A stretch of DNA of 64,000 nucleotides, taken from Lysinibacillus boronitolerans JCM 21713 = 10a = NBRC 103108 (GTDB lineage: Bacteria > Bacillota > Bacilli > Bacillales_A > Planococcaceae). The position numbers were made by a program, and so were the translations under genes. The DNA is taken from assembly GCF_000772935.1 (NCBI RefSeq), contig NZ_JPVR01000079.1, positions 124,001 to 188,000 of the forward strand. The letters are read 5' to 3'. Below are positions 43,138-52,143 of this stretch, in pieces; position 1 is the first letter of the stretch; each line of letters begins with the position of its first letter. The notes below the pieces were generated by a model, which saw nothing but the letters and a program-made list of their open reading frames with translations, had not been told where the DNA came from and ran no database searches.

Positions 43138-43872
43138 TTATTGAACTTGCTCATGTTGCTGTTTGCTTTCAATCAGCTCGGATATTGTAACAAATGTGTA
43201 GCCTTGCTTTTTTAATGCAGGTAGTATTTCTTCTAGTGCTTGAATTGTTTGTGTACGGTTCCCGCCACCATCATGAAATAAAATAACATCTCCAGGCTTT
43301 GTTCCCTTCATTACCTTTTGCACAATTTTCCTTACACCAGGCTCTTTCCAGTCTTGCGTATCCTGATGCCAGGACCACATTACTACCTTATAGCCGTCCT
43401 TAACAGCAGCATTAATCATAGCATCCGTGTAATTTCCACCAACGGGACGGAATAAAACTGGGGAAAAACCAGTAATACTATAAATCGTGTCATTTGTCTG
43501 TTGAAGCTCCTCTTGCAATTTTTTGATGGAAACTTTAAATGGATGTGTATACGTATGATTTGCTAATTCATGGCCTTCTGTATAAGAACGTAAAACAAGC
43601 TCTGGATATTTTTCTGCATTTTTTCCAATAATAAAAAAGGTGGCTTTTGCATCATATTTTGCTAATAAATCCAGCACAGCAGCTGTGTATTTAGGATGTG
43701 GACCATCATCAAAGGTGAGTGCAACAATTTTATCCTCTGTTTTGATATCCCAAACAACTTCACCTGTCTCCTCATAATAAGGACGACCTCTATCTGCGTA
43801 GCCTTCCTGCACTAAAAATCCCGAGATGATTAAAAAGAAAACCATAAAAATGAATACGTAATTACGTGTCAT
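43138..43872 (-). CDS. Polysaccharide deacetylase (NodB homology)
   Basis: 244 residues with an N-terminal membrane segment (VFIFMVFFLIISGFLV) and a carbohydrate-esterase-4 domain: TFDDGPHPKY (catalytic Asp), HELANHTYTHP (metal His pair), FRPVGGN, WSWHQDTQDW, and LFHDGGG. It removes N-acetyl groups from peptidoglycan or another wall glycan outside the cell. ATG 43872 is five bases after GGAGGTG. PdaA/PdaB-type spore cortex enzymes are near relatives; the exact role is open. Confidence 0.88.
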   Translation of the reverse strand: MTRNYVFIFMVFFLIISGFLVQEGYADRGRPYYEETGEVVWDIKTEDKIVALTFDDGPHPKYTAAVLDLLAKYDAKATFFIIGKNAEKYPELVLRSYTEGHELANHTYTHPFKVSIKKLQEELQQTNDTIYSITGFSPVLFRPVGGNYTDAMINAAVKDGYKVVMWSWHQDTQDWKEPGVRKIVQKVMKGTKPGDVILFHDGGGNRTQTIQALEEILPALKKQGYTFVTISELIESKQQHEQVQ

Positions 43873-44142
43873 AGCATCACCTCCCAAGTCCGAAATCACA
43901 GAACTCCGTCAACTTACTATTTACGAATTGCCATGAAATATACTTGAGAAGGATTGACTGTTTTCTCCTTTTCATTATTTCAAAAAAATTTTAAACGTTA
44001 TTTATAATTTTGAACAATATGTGAAAAAAATTGAATTGCACTTTATTTTTTTCTTTATTGATGTAAAATAAAATCATCATTGATATATAACAGTTTAAAT
44101 AATATTTAAATGTTATGTAACACAGCAAAGGGGATCACATAT

Positions 44143-44265
44143 ATGTGGGTTATTACAGTATTTGAAGAAAACACTTATCGCATGTTTGAGTATAGTTCTA
44201 AAAATGAGGCAACAATTGCATTAAACAAATTTAAGCAAACAGCTTTGCTTTCTTATACAAGATAA
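44143..44265 (+). CDS. 40-residue conserved-looking small protein
   Basis: ATG 44143 (AAAGGGGA ten bases upstream) to TAA 44265. The protein begins MWVITVFEENTYRMFEY and ends LLSYTR; the pattern beta strand, FEY, helix of K/E/A is that of a tiny alpha/beta domain. A good terminator follows, as for a real gene. No function known. Confidence 0.65.
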   Translation: MWVITVFEENTYRMFEYSSKNEATIALNKFKQTALLSYTR

Positions 44266-44270
44266 AGAAT

Positions 44271-44306
44271 AAAAGGAATCTATTCATCAGAGTAGATTCC
44301 TTTTTG
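44271..44306 (+). terminator. Terminator after the 40-residue gene
   Basis: Stem AAAAGGAATCTA / TAGATTCCTTTTT. Confidence 0.85.
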
Positions 44307-44464
44307 GTTAAATAAAGTGCCTCCCATGCTTTCACTAATCCTCCTATTCACTTTCCTTATACATCTAGCAACAGGTTTAGTTAATTGTTATGAATTTTTT
44401 CATGAAAATGTCGAACACCTTGCTAGTCATCACCATATGTATATAGAGAAAAGGAGTGATTTCA

Positions 44465-44767
44465 ATGGTGACAATTGAGCCTATTATGATTAAAGGGCAT
44501 TTCTTCACCGCAGTAGTTGTTCAATTACCTAAAACAACATTACTGACCATTTCTAATGATACAGGCTACATTATGTGTGGTGCTTTAGATGTTGGTCTAT
44601 TAAATAGTCGCTTAGTTGATCGAAAAATTATTGCTGGTCGTGCAGTAGGCGTGAAAACGATTGATGAGCTATTAACAGCTCCATTAGAATCCGTAACATA
44701 TGAAGCAGAACAGCTTGGTATTACAGAAGGAATGACGGGTGTAGAGGCGCTTTTAAAAATGATCTAA
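44465..44767 (+). CDS. yunC: YunC-like DUF1805 protein
   Basis: 100 residues, whole length DUF1805: GHFFTAVVVQLPKTTLLTISNDTGYIMCGALDVGLLN and RAVGVKTIDELL. The first module is shared with B. subtilis YunC, of unknown function and solved structure class only. ATG 44465 follows AAGGAG by eight bases. Single gene with its own terminator. Confidence 0.84.
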   Translation: MVTIEPIMIKGHFFTAVVVQLPKTTLLTISNDTGYIMCGALDVGLLNSRLVDRKIIAGRAVGVKTIDELLTAPLESVTYEAEQLGITEGMTGVEALLKMI

Positions 44768-44773
44768 TTGGCT

Positions 44774-44808
44774 AAAAAAAGCGTCAACAAGACGCTTTTC
44801 TTTTTTGT
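44774..44808 (+). terminator. Terminator after yunC
   Basis: Stem AAAAGCGTC / GACGCTTTT, loop AACAA, then CTTTTTTG. Confidence 0.87.
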
Positions 44809-44875
44809 TTGCTAACCTAATTTGAATAAGCAATTTCCCCATTTCCCATACTGTGGGACAAAGGGAGTTGTTAAT

Positions 44876-45502
44876 ATGAATAGTAGGCAACATGTTAAAA
44901 TACACGCCACCTTACTTATTATTGTTTTAATTGTTTTCATCTGGTCTGTTATAAAGCCTTCCTCCTATTTAGATTGGCTAGCTGAGGTTAGTCCTGGAAT
45001 TGTGGCAATAACAGTCGTTGTTTGCATTTATTATAAATTCCGCCTCACCACATTTTCTTATTTTATCATCGCTCTCTTGTCGATTCTGACATTTATAGGT
45101 GGGCATTATACCTATTCGGAAGTCCCTCTTTTTAATTGGATAAAAGAAGAATTTCATTTACAACGTAATCACTATGATCGCTTTGGTCATTTTTTAAAAG
45201 GTTTATTAGCCATCGTAATAAGGGAAATACTAATCAGGAAAACACCACTTGCAAAAGGAGCTTGGCTTACAGGTATTACAATCAGTATTTTGCTCGCAAT
45301 CGCTGCTTTTTATGAAATCATTGAATGGTTAAGTACAAGAATCTCGAAGGGTAGTAAAGGAGCAAAGGATTTCTTAGGCATGCAGGGAGATCGATGGGAT
45401 GCACAATGGGACATGTTTTTGGCCTTGCTGGGAGCTATTTTAACTTTACTTCTATTCACAAAGCTCCATGACAAATTTTTAAAAAGAATAAACAAATCAT
45501 AA
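44876..45502 (+). CDS. DUF2238 (YjdF-like) membrane protein
   Basis: 208 residues, six membrane helices, with the DUF2238 signatures GGHYTYSEVP, HYDRFGHFLKG, and YEIIEWL...DFLGMQGDRWDAQWDM. The conserved His/Asp/Glu within the membrane suggest a small-molecule or metal role, but none is established. ATG 44876 with AAAGGGAG eight bases upstream. Confidence 0.8.
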   Translation: MNSRQHVKIHATLLIIVLIVFIWSVIKPSSYLDWLAEVSPGIVAITVVVCIYYKFRLTTFSYFIIALLSILTFIGGHYTYSEVPLFNWIKEEFHLQRNHYDRFGHFLKGLLAIVIREILIRKTPLAKGAWLTGITISILLAIAAFYEIIEWLSTRISKGSKGAKDFLGMQGDRWDAQWDMFLALLGAILTLLLFTKLHDKFLKRINKS

Positions 45503-45549
45503 ATATTTTTGCATAGCATGATTATATAACCTATGAAAGGTGGTATTAG

Positions 45550-46194
45550 ATGTACTATGCACAAGTCAATCAACTAACACATCATCCGTCACGTACTATG
45601 ATTGTAATCGGCAATGGACAGATAATGGCTACACCTAGCTCTGTACAATTACAAATTGAAGTCCAAACACAGGGCAACCATGTACAAGGTCCCCAACAGG
45701 AAAATGCGGCAATCATGAATGAAGTTATGCAATCACTTATTGCATTTGGTATTCCAAGAGAACAAATTCAAACTGCTAGTTATACAATCACACCCCTGTA
45801 TAATTTTGAAGATGGTAAACAAATTTTTAATGGCTATGAAGTAGTCAACGCCATTTCCGTCAACGTTTCGGATACCAATGATTTGGGCTTAATCATTGAT
45901 ACCGCTGTAGAAAATGGGGCAAATCGAATAACCAATATTCAGTTCAAAATGGACCATACCGATGCTTACTATCAGCAAGCATTAAGTTTAGCACTACAGA
46001 ATGCTCAATTGAAGGCGAAAACCATTGCAGAAACTATGCACCTGCCTTTGCAGCCACTCCCTGTAGAGATTGTGGAAGAACAGGCTAACACACCGATCCT
46101 TTATCGCTCTATGACTGTATCCTCGGGAATTACGCCTATAGAACAGGGACAAATTGCTATTGATGCTACTGTTCGTGTAAAATTTCAATACTAA
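45550..46194 (+). CDS. SIMPL-domain (DUF541) protein
   Basis: 214 residues with VIGNGQIMATPSSVQLQIEVQTQG and, after a variable middle, GYEVVNAISVNVSD and ALQNAQLKAKTIAETM, the SIMPL pattern of BP26/OMP28-like proteins. No signal peptide is visible, so it is probably cytosolic or non-classically located. Function unknown; oxidative stress has been suggested for relatives. AAAGGTGG before the ATG. Confidence 0.82.
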   Translation: MYYAQVNQLTHHPSRTMIVIGNGQIMATPSSVQLQIEVQTQGNHVQGPQQENAAIMNEVMQSLIAFGIPREQIQTASYTITPLYNFEDGKQIFNGYEVVNAISVNVSDTNDLGLIIDTAVENGANRITNIQFKMDHTDAYYQQALSLALQNAQLKAKTIAETMHLPLQPLPVEIVEEQANTPILYRSMTVSSGITPIEQGQIAIDATVRVKFQY

Positions 46195-46200
46195 AGTTAA

Positions 46201-46240
46201 GAGCCTTCTGCTAGTCAAAATGCAGAAGGCCCTCGTTTAT
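46201..46240. terminator. Bidirectional terminator
   Basis: Stem GCCTTCTGC / GCAGAAGGC, loop of ten, between convergent genes; its right end touches the stop codon of the kinase gene. Confidence 0.75.
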
Positions 46241-46884
46241 TTTACAAGTGTATTTTTTTCAATAAGGATTTCATCATCCTGTGTTTTAATAACCATATCA
46301 AAATGCTGGCAATGTGGATGCATAAATAATTCATATTGAATACGTCGCTCATCATGTGACTGCTTCAAATAATTGATATCTATTCCTCTCTCAATCACAT
46401 CTCGACCCGATCTTCTTATAAATTCTGTTTTACCATCTGTATAAAAATAAAGTTTCAAATCAAATAGATTAGGATTGATAAATGCTACGCACATCCCTTC
46501 TACTATTGTAATTTTCTTTTTTGAAGAAATAAGTGTGCTTCTCAGGTAATGTGTATCGATTGTCATTAAATCCAATCCAGCTCTTATCATTTGGACGTCC
46601 CTCTCCAATGATGGTAGATGATGAGCAGCGGGATGACAAGCCGTCATTTTAAAACGATGATGCTCATTTTGATATGTATACTCAAGCATTGTTTGTTTGC
46701 GAATATCTGAATTCACAATATACGGATCAGTATTCAAATAATTTACTTCATCTTGTTCTAAAGTCTGTATAAGTTTTTGAGCAAACGTTGTTTTTCCAGC
46801 AGCTCCATGACCAGAAATGCCAATCACAATCCTTTTATCCGCCTTCATCACCCAATTTAAGATGTCTTTTAAAATAGTCTCCAT
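46237..46884 (-). CDS. Uridine-kinase-like P-loop protein
   Basis: 215 residues with Walker A GISGHGAAGKTTF near 22-34, followed by the substrate region YLNTDPYIVNSDIRK and a late Arg-rich lid (RRSGRDVIERGID). Similar to uridine kinase/phosphoribulokinase-type enzymes; the phosphoryl acceptor is unknown. ATG 46884 follows AAGGAG; an open frame 16 codons upstream has no site. Confidence 0.78.
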   Translation of the reverse strand: METILKDILNWVMKADKRIVIGISGHGAAGKTTFAQKLIQTLEQDEVNYLNTDPYIVNSDIRKQTMLEYTYQNEHHRFKMTACHPAAHHLPSLERDVQMIRAGLDLMTIDTHYLRSTLISSKKKITIVEGMCVAFINPNLFDLKLYFYTDGKTEFIRRSGRDVIERGIDINYLKQSHDERRIQYELFMHPHCQHFDMVIKTQDDEILIEKNTLVK

Positions 46885-46945
46885 TGTACTCTCCTTATTA
46901 GAAAAGGTATGGTAAGCAGCCACTCCCTCCATACCACCTTATTAT

Positions 46946-47497
46946 TCACTCATGCTGAGAACTCCATATTCTTTCTATCATTACTTCGTTATGCTTAGGA
47001 CTTAATAGATAAACATCTGGGTTGCTTAAATTCTTCCAACAGTGAAAATCAATAGTCATATCATAATACTTCAACAGTAATGAGATGATATTGCCATGAC
47101 TCACGATTAATGTATTATCAACATCCCGAGCAAATGCGTCTTTTACAACATCTACGATTCGATCCATTGCCTCATTACTGGATTCTCCACCATCATATTT
47201 TAAATCCATATCAACAAATGTCGCCTGTAATTTTTCATACCAATCTGGAAGGTCTCTAGTACTTAAACGGCGCTCCGAAAGACGTTCATCAATTTCAATC
47301 GTCATACTTTCTCTAATACTTAAAGGTTCAATTGATTGTATTGCTCGTAAAAAAGGGCTAGATAGAATTCGATTAATTTTTATGCCCTTGAAAAAATCAG
47401 CTAAACTTTCTGCTTGCTCAATTCCCTTCTGAGTTAAGGGTGCATCTAGTGATTGTCCTTGTGCTAGACAATGTCTAATAACATATATCTTCCCCAT
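46946..47497 (-). CDS. Histidine phosphatase family protein
   Basis: 183 residues with the phosphohistidine motif RHC (IRHCLAQGQ; usually RHG/RHE) near residue 8, LSSPFLRAIQS, and the second catalytic His in SHGNIIS near 138. Phosphoglycerate-mutase-like fold; probably a small-molecule phosphatase. AGGAGG before the ATG. It precedes the kinase-like gene on the same strand. Confidence 0.85.
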   Translation of the reverse strand: MGKIYVIRHCLAQGQSLDAPLTQKGIEQAESLADFFKGIKINRILSSPFLRAIQSIEPLSIRESMTIEIDERLSERRLSTRDLPDWYEKLQATFVDMDLKYDGGESSNEAMDRIVDVVKDAFARDVDNTLIVSHGNIISLLLKYYDMTIDFHCWKNLSNPDVYLLSPKHNEVMIERIWSSQHE

Positions 47498-47912
47498 AAA
47501 AACCTCCTAGTGTAGAAATCCATTTATTAACAACTATTATACTTTCTTTACTAACTAGTTCCAAAGAAGCTTATGCAAGTTGAGCAAATCATATTCAGCA
47601 ATCTATAGCAACTCATCTTGTAGAGTATCTAACCTCTATAGAGATCTGTATGCATAGCATATCCTTCTACCGAGACAGGTGAAACAAAATATTTTGCTAG
47701 ATCCAATTAACTGCAATTATTTAGATGTATTTTATCATCAACGTATGATAAAGCTAACTGTATCGAATGAAGACGAATCCCAGATTGAGCATAAGAGAAC
47801 ATGCACTAGACCTTCATCACACGAGCAATTATTTCTAAAGAACCTTATTCATGAAACCTTATTGTAGCTCATATAATGAGACATCATAAATTGGTTCAAT
47901 AAGGAGGATTCA
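47498..47912. other. Intergenic region without a convincing gene
   Basis: 415 bp. A 62-codon frame at 47679-47867 (+) starts at GTG without a good ribosome binding site and has no family match; I do not call it. No hairpin or operator stands out apart from the AAGGAGG before the next gene. Confidence 0.5.
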
Positions 47913-48155
47913 ATGCAATCTGAAAAATTGCGACTAAGGAAAATCCAACAACTAGCATATGAAATTATGGATGAGATGCACAATGAGAAGCATCGCACAG
48001 AAATGCACAAATTAATTCCGATTATTGATAATTTGTCGCGGGCAATTGGGGATTTAACAGATTCTGTTGGTAAATACTCACTGGATTATGTAGAGGAAAA
48101 AGTAAAAAATGCTCATGCTCTTTTATTCAACAAAGAAAAGGTGGATATTTATTAA
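47913..48155 (+). CDS. 80-residue helical hypothetical protein
   Basis: Charged, helical protein (LRLRKIQQLAYEIMDEMHNEKHR...; DNLSRAIGDLTDSVGKY). AAGGAGG sits six bases before the ATG and a terminator follows, which support expression. No family recognised, no signal peptide. Confidence 0.65.
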   Translation: MQSEKLRLRKIQQLAYEIMDEMHNEKHRTEMHKLIPIIDNLSRAIGDLTDSVGKYSLDYVEEKVKNAHALLFNKEKVDIY

Positions 48156-48165
48156 TAAAGAGAGG

Positions 48166-48200
48166 GAAAAAGGGTAACCATATACATGGTTACCCTTTTG
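48166..48200. terminator. Bidirectional terminator
   Basis: Stem AAAAGGGTAACCAT / ATGGTTACCCTTTT, four-base loop, between convergent genes. Confidence 0.9.
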
Positions 48201-48203
48201 GCA

Positions 48204-48362
48204 TTAATGCGTTTCAGGTTCGAATGTTTTACAGTCTGTTTCCTCACTGTTGGAAGCATGTTGTCCCTTTTGGCTGACAACATAAATTTTTTCGGCTGTG
48301 CATTTGTTACCAGAATCCCAAAATGTGCAGTTATTGACTTCACAAAGAATTTCTTGTGCCAT
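48204..48362 (-). CDS. DUF1540 small cysteine protein
   Basis: 52 residues: EILCEVNNCTFWDSGNKCTAEKI matches DUF1540, whose four to five cysteines probably bind metal. Common in spore-forming Firmicutes; function unknown. ATG 48362 is seven bases after GGAGGTG; the frame is open for 20 more codons with no site. Confidence 0.82.
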   Translation of the reverse strand: MAQEILCEVNNCTFWDSGNKCTAEKIYVVSQKGQHASNSEETDCKTFEPETH

Positions 48363-48458
48363 CGTCTCACACCTCCTCTTTGTTATCTTTAACAAATTAG
48401 AGGTAATCAATACGTTATTCAAAAAAGTCAGGTCTCGATTTTATTAGTACTGTCTGAT

Positions 48459-49343
48459 TCACTCCATACTGAAATCTAGATTAGTAGGATGATTAGATAA
48501 ATGTTCCTGCGTAAGCATATTTGTTGAGGGTACCTTGTTGTCCACTTCTTCAAAACGGAAGCCATCTGCCCAGACTTTACCCGAACCAATTAGTAACACA
48601 CCAAAATAAATGGAATAACCTTCTTCAGGTACATCTAAGACAATAGAATAATGATTCCATTCAGTAGAACCTGTTACAGAGCGTTGATCCATATTATCAA
48701 ATTGAATAGTATCACCTGTACCATTGTCAATACGCATCCATGCACCACACTTTGTAGCATCTGCCGTCTTTAAATAGCATGACATCTTCAAGCGTTTCCC
48801 TTTGTAGTCAGCTGCCTGAAAGCCCTGCATCATTGTAGCAAATTGGCCATGATTTGCTGAGGCAGTTGTGGAATACAATACTCCTGAGCGGTTCCCTGAA
48901 TGAAATACCTTGTCATCTGTATGAAACTTATACAATTCTGGATTAGCCCCACTCAACACCCAACCTTTAACCTGTTCAACTGTTTCCATGTAATGTTCCT
49001 CCTCCATCATATTTAATGATTGCATTACTTTTCGATACTTCCCTGGTGGTAAAGCATAAACTTCTTTAAATGCTCTTGTAAAAGCTTCTTGTGATTGAAA
49101 CTGAAGTGTAACGGCAATCGTTAATATTGATACATTAGAGTACATCAAATAACTCGCTGCCATAGCTAGCCGACGTATACGAATATATTCACCAATCGTA
49201 AATCCCGTTTCTTGCTTAAAAATTCGGCTTAGATGGTACTTCGAATAACCAGCAGTACTAGGAAGACATTCAAGAGAAATTTCCTCCATCAATTGCTCCT
49301 CGATATAGGCAATAGTTCTTTGCGTCGCTTGACTATACTCCAT
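48459..49343 (-). CDS. AraC-family regulator with C-terminal beta domain
   Basis: 294 residues. The double helix-turn-helix is N-terminal (about 10-105: LECLPSTAGYSKYHLSRIFKQETG..., LQFQSQEAFTRAFKEVY). A beta-rich domain follows at about 120-275 (GVLYSTTASANHGQFATMMQ; KMSCYLKTADATKCGAWMRID; SIYFGVLLIGSGKVWADGFRFE), resembling carbohydrate-binding jelly rolls. It probably senses a ligand through that domain. ATG 49343 follows GAGGTG. It lies 3' of the Ere-like gene on the same strand. Confidence 0.82.
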   Translation of the reverse strand: MEYSQATQRTIAYIEEQLMEEISLECLPSTAGYSKYHLSRIFKQETGFTIGEYIRIRRLAMAASYLMYSNVSILTIAVTLQFQSQEAFTRAFKEVYALPPGKYRKVMQSLNMMEEEHYMETVEQVKGWVLSGANPELYKFHTDDKVFHSGNRSGVLYSTTASANHGQFATMMQGFQAADYKGKRLKMSCYLKTADATKCGAWMRIDNGTGDTIQFDNMDQRSVTGSTEWNHYSIVLDVPEEGYSIYFGVLLIGSGKVWADGFRFEEVDNKVPSTNMLTQEHLSNHPTNLDFSME

Positions 49344-49412
49344 GTTACTCACCTCATCTTTATCATACTGGAGAAGGAAACAGATTTTTTGATGAAGGTT
49401 GCTAAATTTAAC

Positions 49413-50675
49413 TTAATCAATTATTTTTGTTGGGGTTGCTTCTTGCACAACGATGAGACCATCATAAGCTTCCTCAGGTGTCATTTTAATGGTGTACAGC
49501 ATTTGTGTCAGCTTATACCATGGACGAAAATCATCGCCGATATTGCCCATTCTTTGCTTTTCGGAAAGAATATTCGCCAGCTCCTTTGATTGTTTGGCAG
49601 CTTCAAAATCCACATAAAAGATGTTATTATCAATGTCACTAAAGGCATCCACTAAAGCATTATGATGCTCAACCGTATATTCCTTTCGTGCACCAGACCC
49701 ATTTTGTGCCTGGAATGTATTTTTTACAAAGTCTGTGCCAATCGCAAAATAATGATCTTTATATTGCTCACTTAAATAATGCCCCATTGATTGATAGCCT
49801 GCCATCGTAGCAGAAGTTTTCTCAATATGACCATTATGAGCAGACATTAATACTTTATCATGGCCTTGCGTTGCTTCATATTCAACGATCCATTGTAAAT
49901 TTTCAGCTAAATATTCGTCCCGTAAATTCATATAATTACCATCATTTAAAAATAATTGTGTACGCTGCTTCATAATTTGCGCATATTGAACAGCAAAGGA
50001 GAATTCATCCTTTGAAGATTTTTTCTCATACATCGCTTTGTTTGATTGTAAATCATTGATTATTGTATCAATCGTTTTATCAAGCTCGATTAGCTGACTA
50101 TTCGATAATTCTCTCATCGTTTTGTTGGTAACATGCTCTAGTTGAGTCGTGAATTTTTGTGCATTGTCAGCATGTACCTTAGCATAATAATCAAGCAACC
50201 CTTTTTTGCTGTAATCATAGCGTTGCATATCATTGCCATAAAAATAAATTTTCTCTTGTTCATCAACTGTCTGATTATAGTCATGCATCCATTGCACAAA
50301 CCCTACCATTTGTTCAGTTTTGTAGATGCCGTAGTCTAACGCTTTTATAGCTTCCTCCGCCGTTCCTACACCATTTACGATAAATTGATTTATCTGCTGG
50401 GCTCCCCCAAAATCTCCTTCTAAGACAAAAACATGAACATTTTCATTTTGTATCATCGCTTCAAATAGATCTTTTTTTAATGTTTGAAATTCAATATTGC
50501 CATGTGTTGCTTCCCCAAACCCAATAATTTTTACATCATCAGGGATATTGATATCTTTTATTTCACTAGTATAGTGTGCTGCATCTTTTACAGCCTCCCC
50601 CTGTCCACATCCTGCTAAAGCTACTAACAGTATCGATGCAGTTAAAAAACGTAAGCTACGTTTCATCATTCTCAT
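49413..50675 (-). CDS. Erythromycin-esterase-superfamily lipoprotein
   Basis: 420 residues with lipoprotein signal LLVALAGC (Cys about 23). The body matches the Ere superfamily: IIGFGEATHGNIEFQ (catalytic His and Glu), HVFVLEGDFG, IYFYGNDMQRYDY, and MSAHNGHIEKT. Ere enzymes open the macrolactone ring of macrolides; others in the family are of unknown function, and the outer-surface anchor is unusual for Ere. AAAGGAG before ATG 50675. It lies just 3' of the LanFEG transporter genes (20 bases). Macrolide activity is not shown. Confidence 0.82.
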   Translation of the reverse strand: MRMMKRSLRFLTASILLVALAGCGQGEAVKDAAHYTSEIKDINIPDDVKIIGFGEATHGNIEFQTLKKDLFEAMIQNENVHVFVLEGDFGGAQQINQFIVNGVGTAEEAIKALDYGIYKTEQMVGFVQWMHDYNQTVDEQEKIYFYGNDMQRYDYSKKGLLDYYAKVHADNAQKFTTQLEHVTNKTMRELSNSQLIELDKTIDTIINDLQSNKAMYEKKSSKDEFSFAVQYAQIMKQRTQLFLNDGNYMNLRDEYLAENLQWIVEYEATQGHDKVLMSAHNGHIEKTSATMAGYQSMGHYLSEQYKDHYFAIGTDFVKNTFQAQNGSGARKEYTVEHHNALVDAFSDIDNNIFYVDFEAAKQSKELANILSEKQRMGNIGDDFRPWYKLTQMLYTIKMTPEEAYDGLIVVQEATPTKIID

Positions 50676-50695
50676 GTCAATTCTCCTTTAAGGTG

Positions 50696-51433
50696 TTAAA
50701 TGGATTTTCGTTGAAAATAGTAATATCCTCCGAGGAAAAATAGGATGAAACCGCCTCCTACTACGGTTAACACTTGCTCCCACGGTACGAAGAATACATC
50801 GTCTGTATTGCCACCTATATACATCATTGAAAAAGGTTGTGCCCAAGGATAATACGGTCCAATTCTTTCAGAATTCACTGCTAAAATTGATGGCAAAGTA
50901 AATATGACATTAACAGCAAATGGAGCAGCAAAGCTTTTAAACATAATGGACAGCCACAATTGCAAGGCTACTAATGGCAATGTCGCTACCCATCCTCCTA
51001 CTATGCTTTTCCAAACAATCTCCATAGGAAAGGAATCTGTATAGCCCTTTACTATCCCAACAGCAAATATCGAGCCTAAATACAATATCTGCATTGCTAA
51101 AACAAGCAGCATAATCAATATGTATTTAGCTACAAATACTTTCCCTCTTGTTACAGGTAATGCTAAAAGCTGCTTCCATCCACCAGACTGATGTTCATAT
51201 CTACAAATAATACTGGTAAAAACACCTGAAATAAGAGGTAAAAATAATAGAGCATATGTTAAATTCATCGAAAATAACGATATATACCACTCATTGATTT
51301 CAATCCCTTGCATGTTGTCCTCTAAATTAGCGGAAAGACCTATGAAAAGTCCAATCATGGGTCCTGCTAAAATAATGGGTACCATTTTTGATTTACGTAA
51401 CTTAAACCACTCAGCCTGAAGTAAAGCAATCAT
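50696..51433 (-). CDS. LanG/BcrB-type ABC transporter permease
   Basis: 245 residues, six membrane helices, ABC-2 fold of the lantibiotic immunity type (LLQAEWFKLRKSKM; IICRYEHQSGGWKQLLALPVTRGKVFVAKYI). With the paired permease and ATPase it should expel or shield against a lantibiotic or similar peptide at the membrane. Its ATG overlaps the stop of the previous gene. Confidence 0.85.
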   Translation of the reverse strand: MIALLQAEWFKLRKSKMVPIILAGPMIGLFIGLSANLEDNMQGIEINEWYISLFSMNLTYALLFLPLISGVFTSIICRYEHQSGGWKQLLALPVTRGKVFVAKYILIMLLVLAMQILYLGSIFAVGIVKGYTDSFPMEIVWKSIVGGWVATLPLVALQLWLSIMFKSFAAPFAVNVIFTLPSILAVNSERIGPYYPWAQPFSMMYIGGNTDDVFFVPWEQVLTVVGGGFILFFLGGYYYFQRKSI

Positions 51434-52143
51434 TATTTCACGTCCCTTCTTGCAAAATCAATCATGCCAATAATATAGAGTAAGAAACCAATTCCTACGC
51501 CCAATAAGACATTGATCATCGGCTGATTCCATTGGTTCATCAATGATGGCCATTTCCATATCATCCAATCTGGGAGAAGATAGGAAGAATAGGCAAAAAT
51601 CACCCCAAAAATGCCTACAGTTATCGGAATCCCTTGATTATGACTTACACTCGCTATCCACAATTGAAGTGCCAAGATAGGTAATGCTGCAAAAGCAGGG
51701 AAATAACTATATTTGGCTAGCTCCATGTAAGGTACCGTGTCACCTAATTCTAAAAACAGCCCGTAGCCCATAGTAAAAAACATTAATAACGTTGAGGAAA
51801 AAAATAGCAAGATAGCTAACAGTGTAAATTTAGACAAATACACGGTTAATTTGGAAACAGGTAATGCAATGAGCTGCTTCCACGCATTGGTCTCATTTTC
51901 AATGCTTGCTATGAATGACGTAAGAATGGCTATGCCCAAGACTATCGCAAGCGGTGTAAATGAATGTACATTTAGCAAGTAATAGCCCCAATCATCCTCA
52001 CTTTGCTGTAAGAGATAATCCTTTCTTACTCCATAATTGACCATTTGCAAAGCAACCACTCCGAAAGGGCCGATAAGCGTTAGAAGCCATAATCCTTTAC
52101 GTTTTATTTTTAAGAAATCAGCAGTTAATAGCTTTCCCATCAT
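51433..52143 (-). CDS. LanE-type ABC transporter permease
   Basis: 236 residues, six membrane helices, with LLTADFLKIKRKGLW and SIENETNAWKQLIALPVSKLTVYLSKF, the latter repeating the motif of the sister permease. The two form the membrane part of a LanFEG-like exporter. ATG ATG at 52143/52140 overlaps the ATPase stop. Confidence 0.85.
   Translation of the reverse strand: MMGKLLTADFLKIKRKGLWLLTLIGPFGVVALQMVNYGVRKDYLLQQSEDDWGYYLLNVHSFTPLAIVLGIAILTSFIASIENETNAWKQLIALPVSKLTVYLSKFTLLAILLFFSSTLLMFFTMGYGLFLELGDTVPYMELAKYSYFPAFAALPILALQLWIASVSHNQGIPITVGIFGVIFAYSSYLLPDWMIWKWPSLMNQWNQPMINVLLGVGIGFLLYIIGMIDFARRDVK

Noticed and set aside
47679..47867. 62-codon + strand frame in an intergenic region
   Set aside because: GTG start without Shine-Dalgarno, no recognised family; could be chance.
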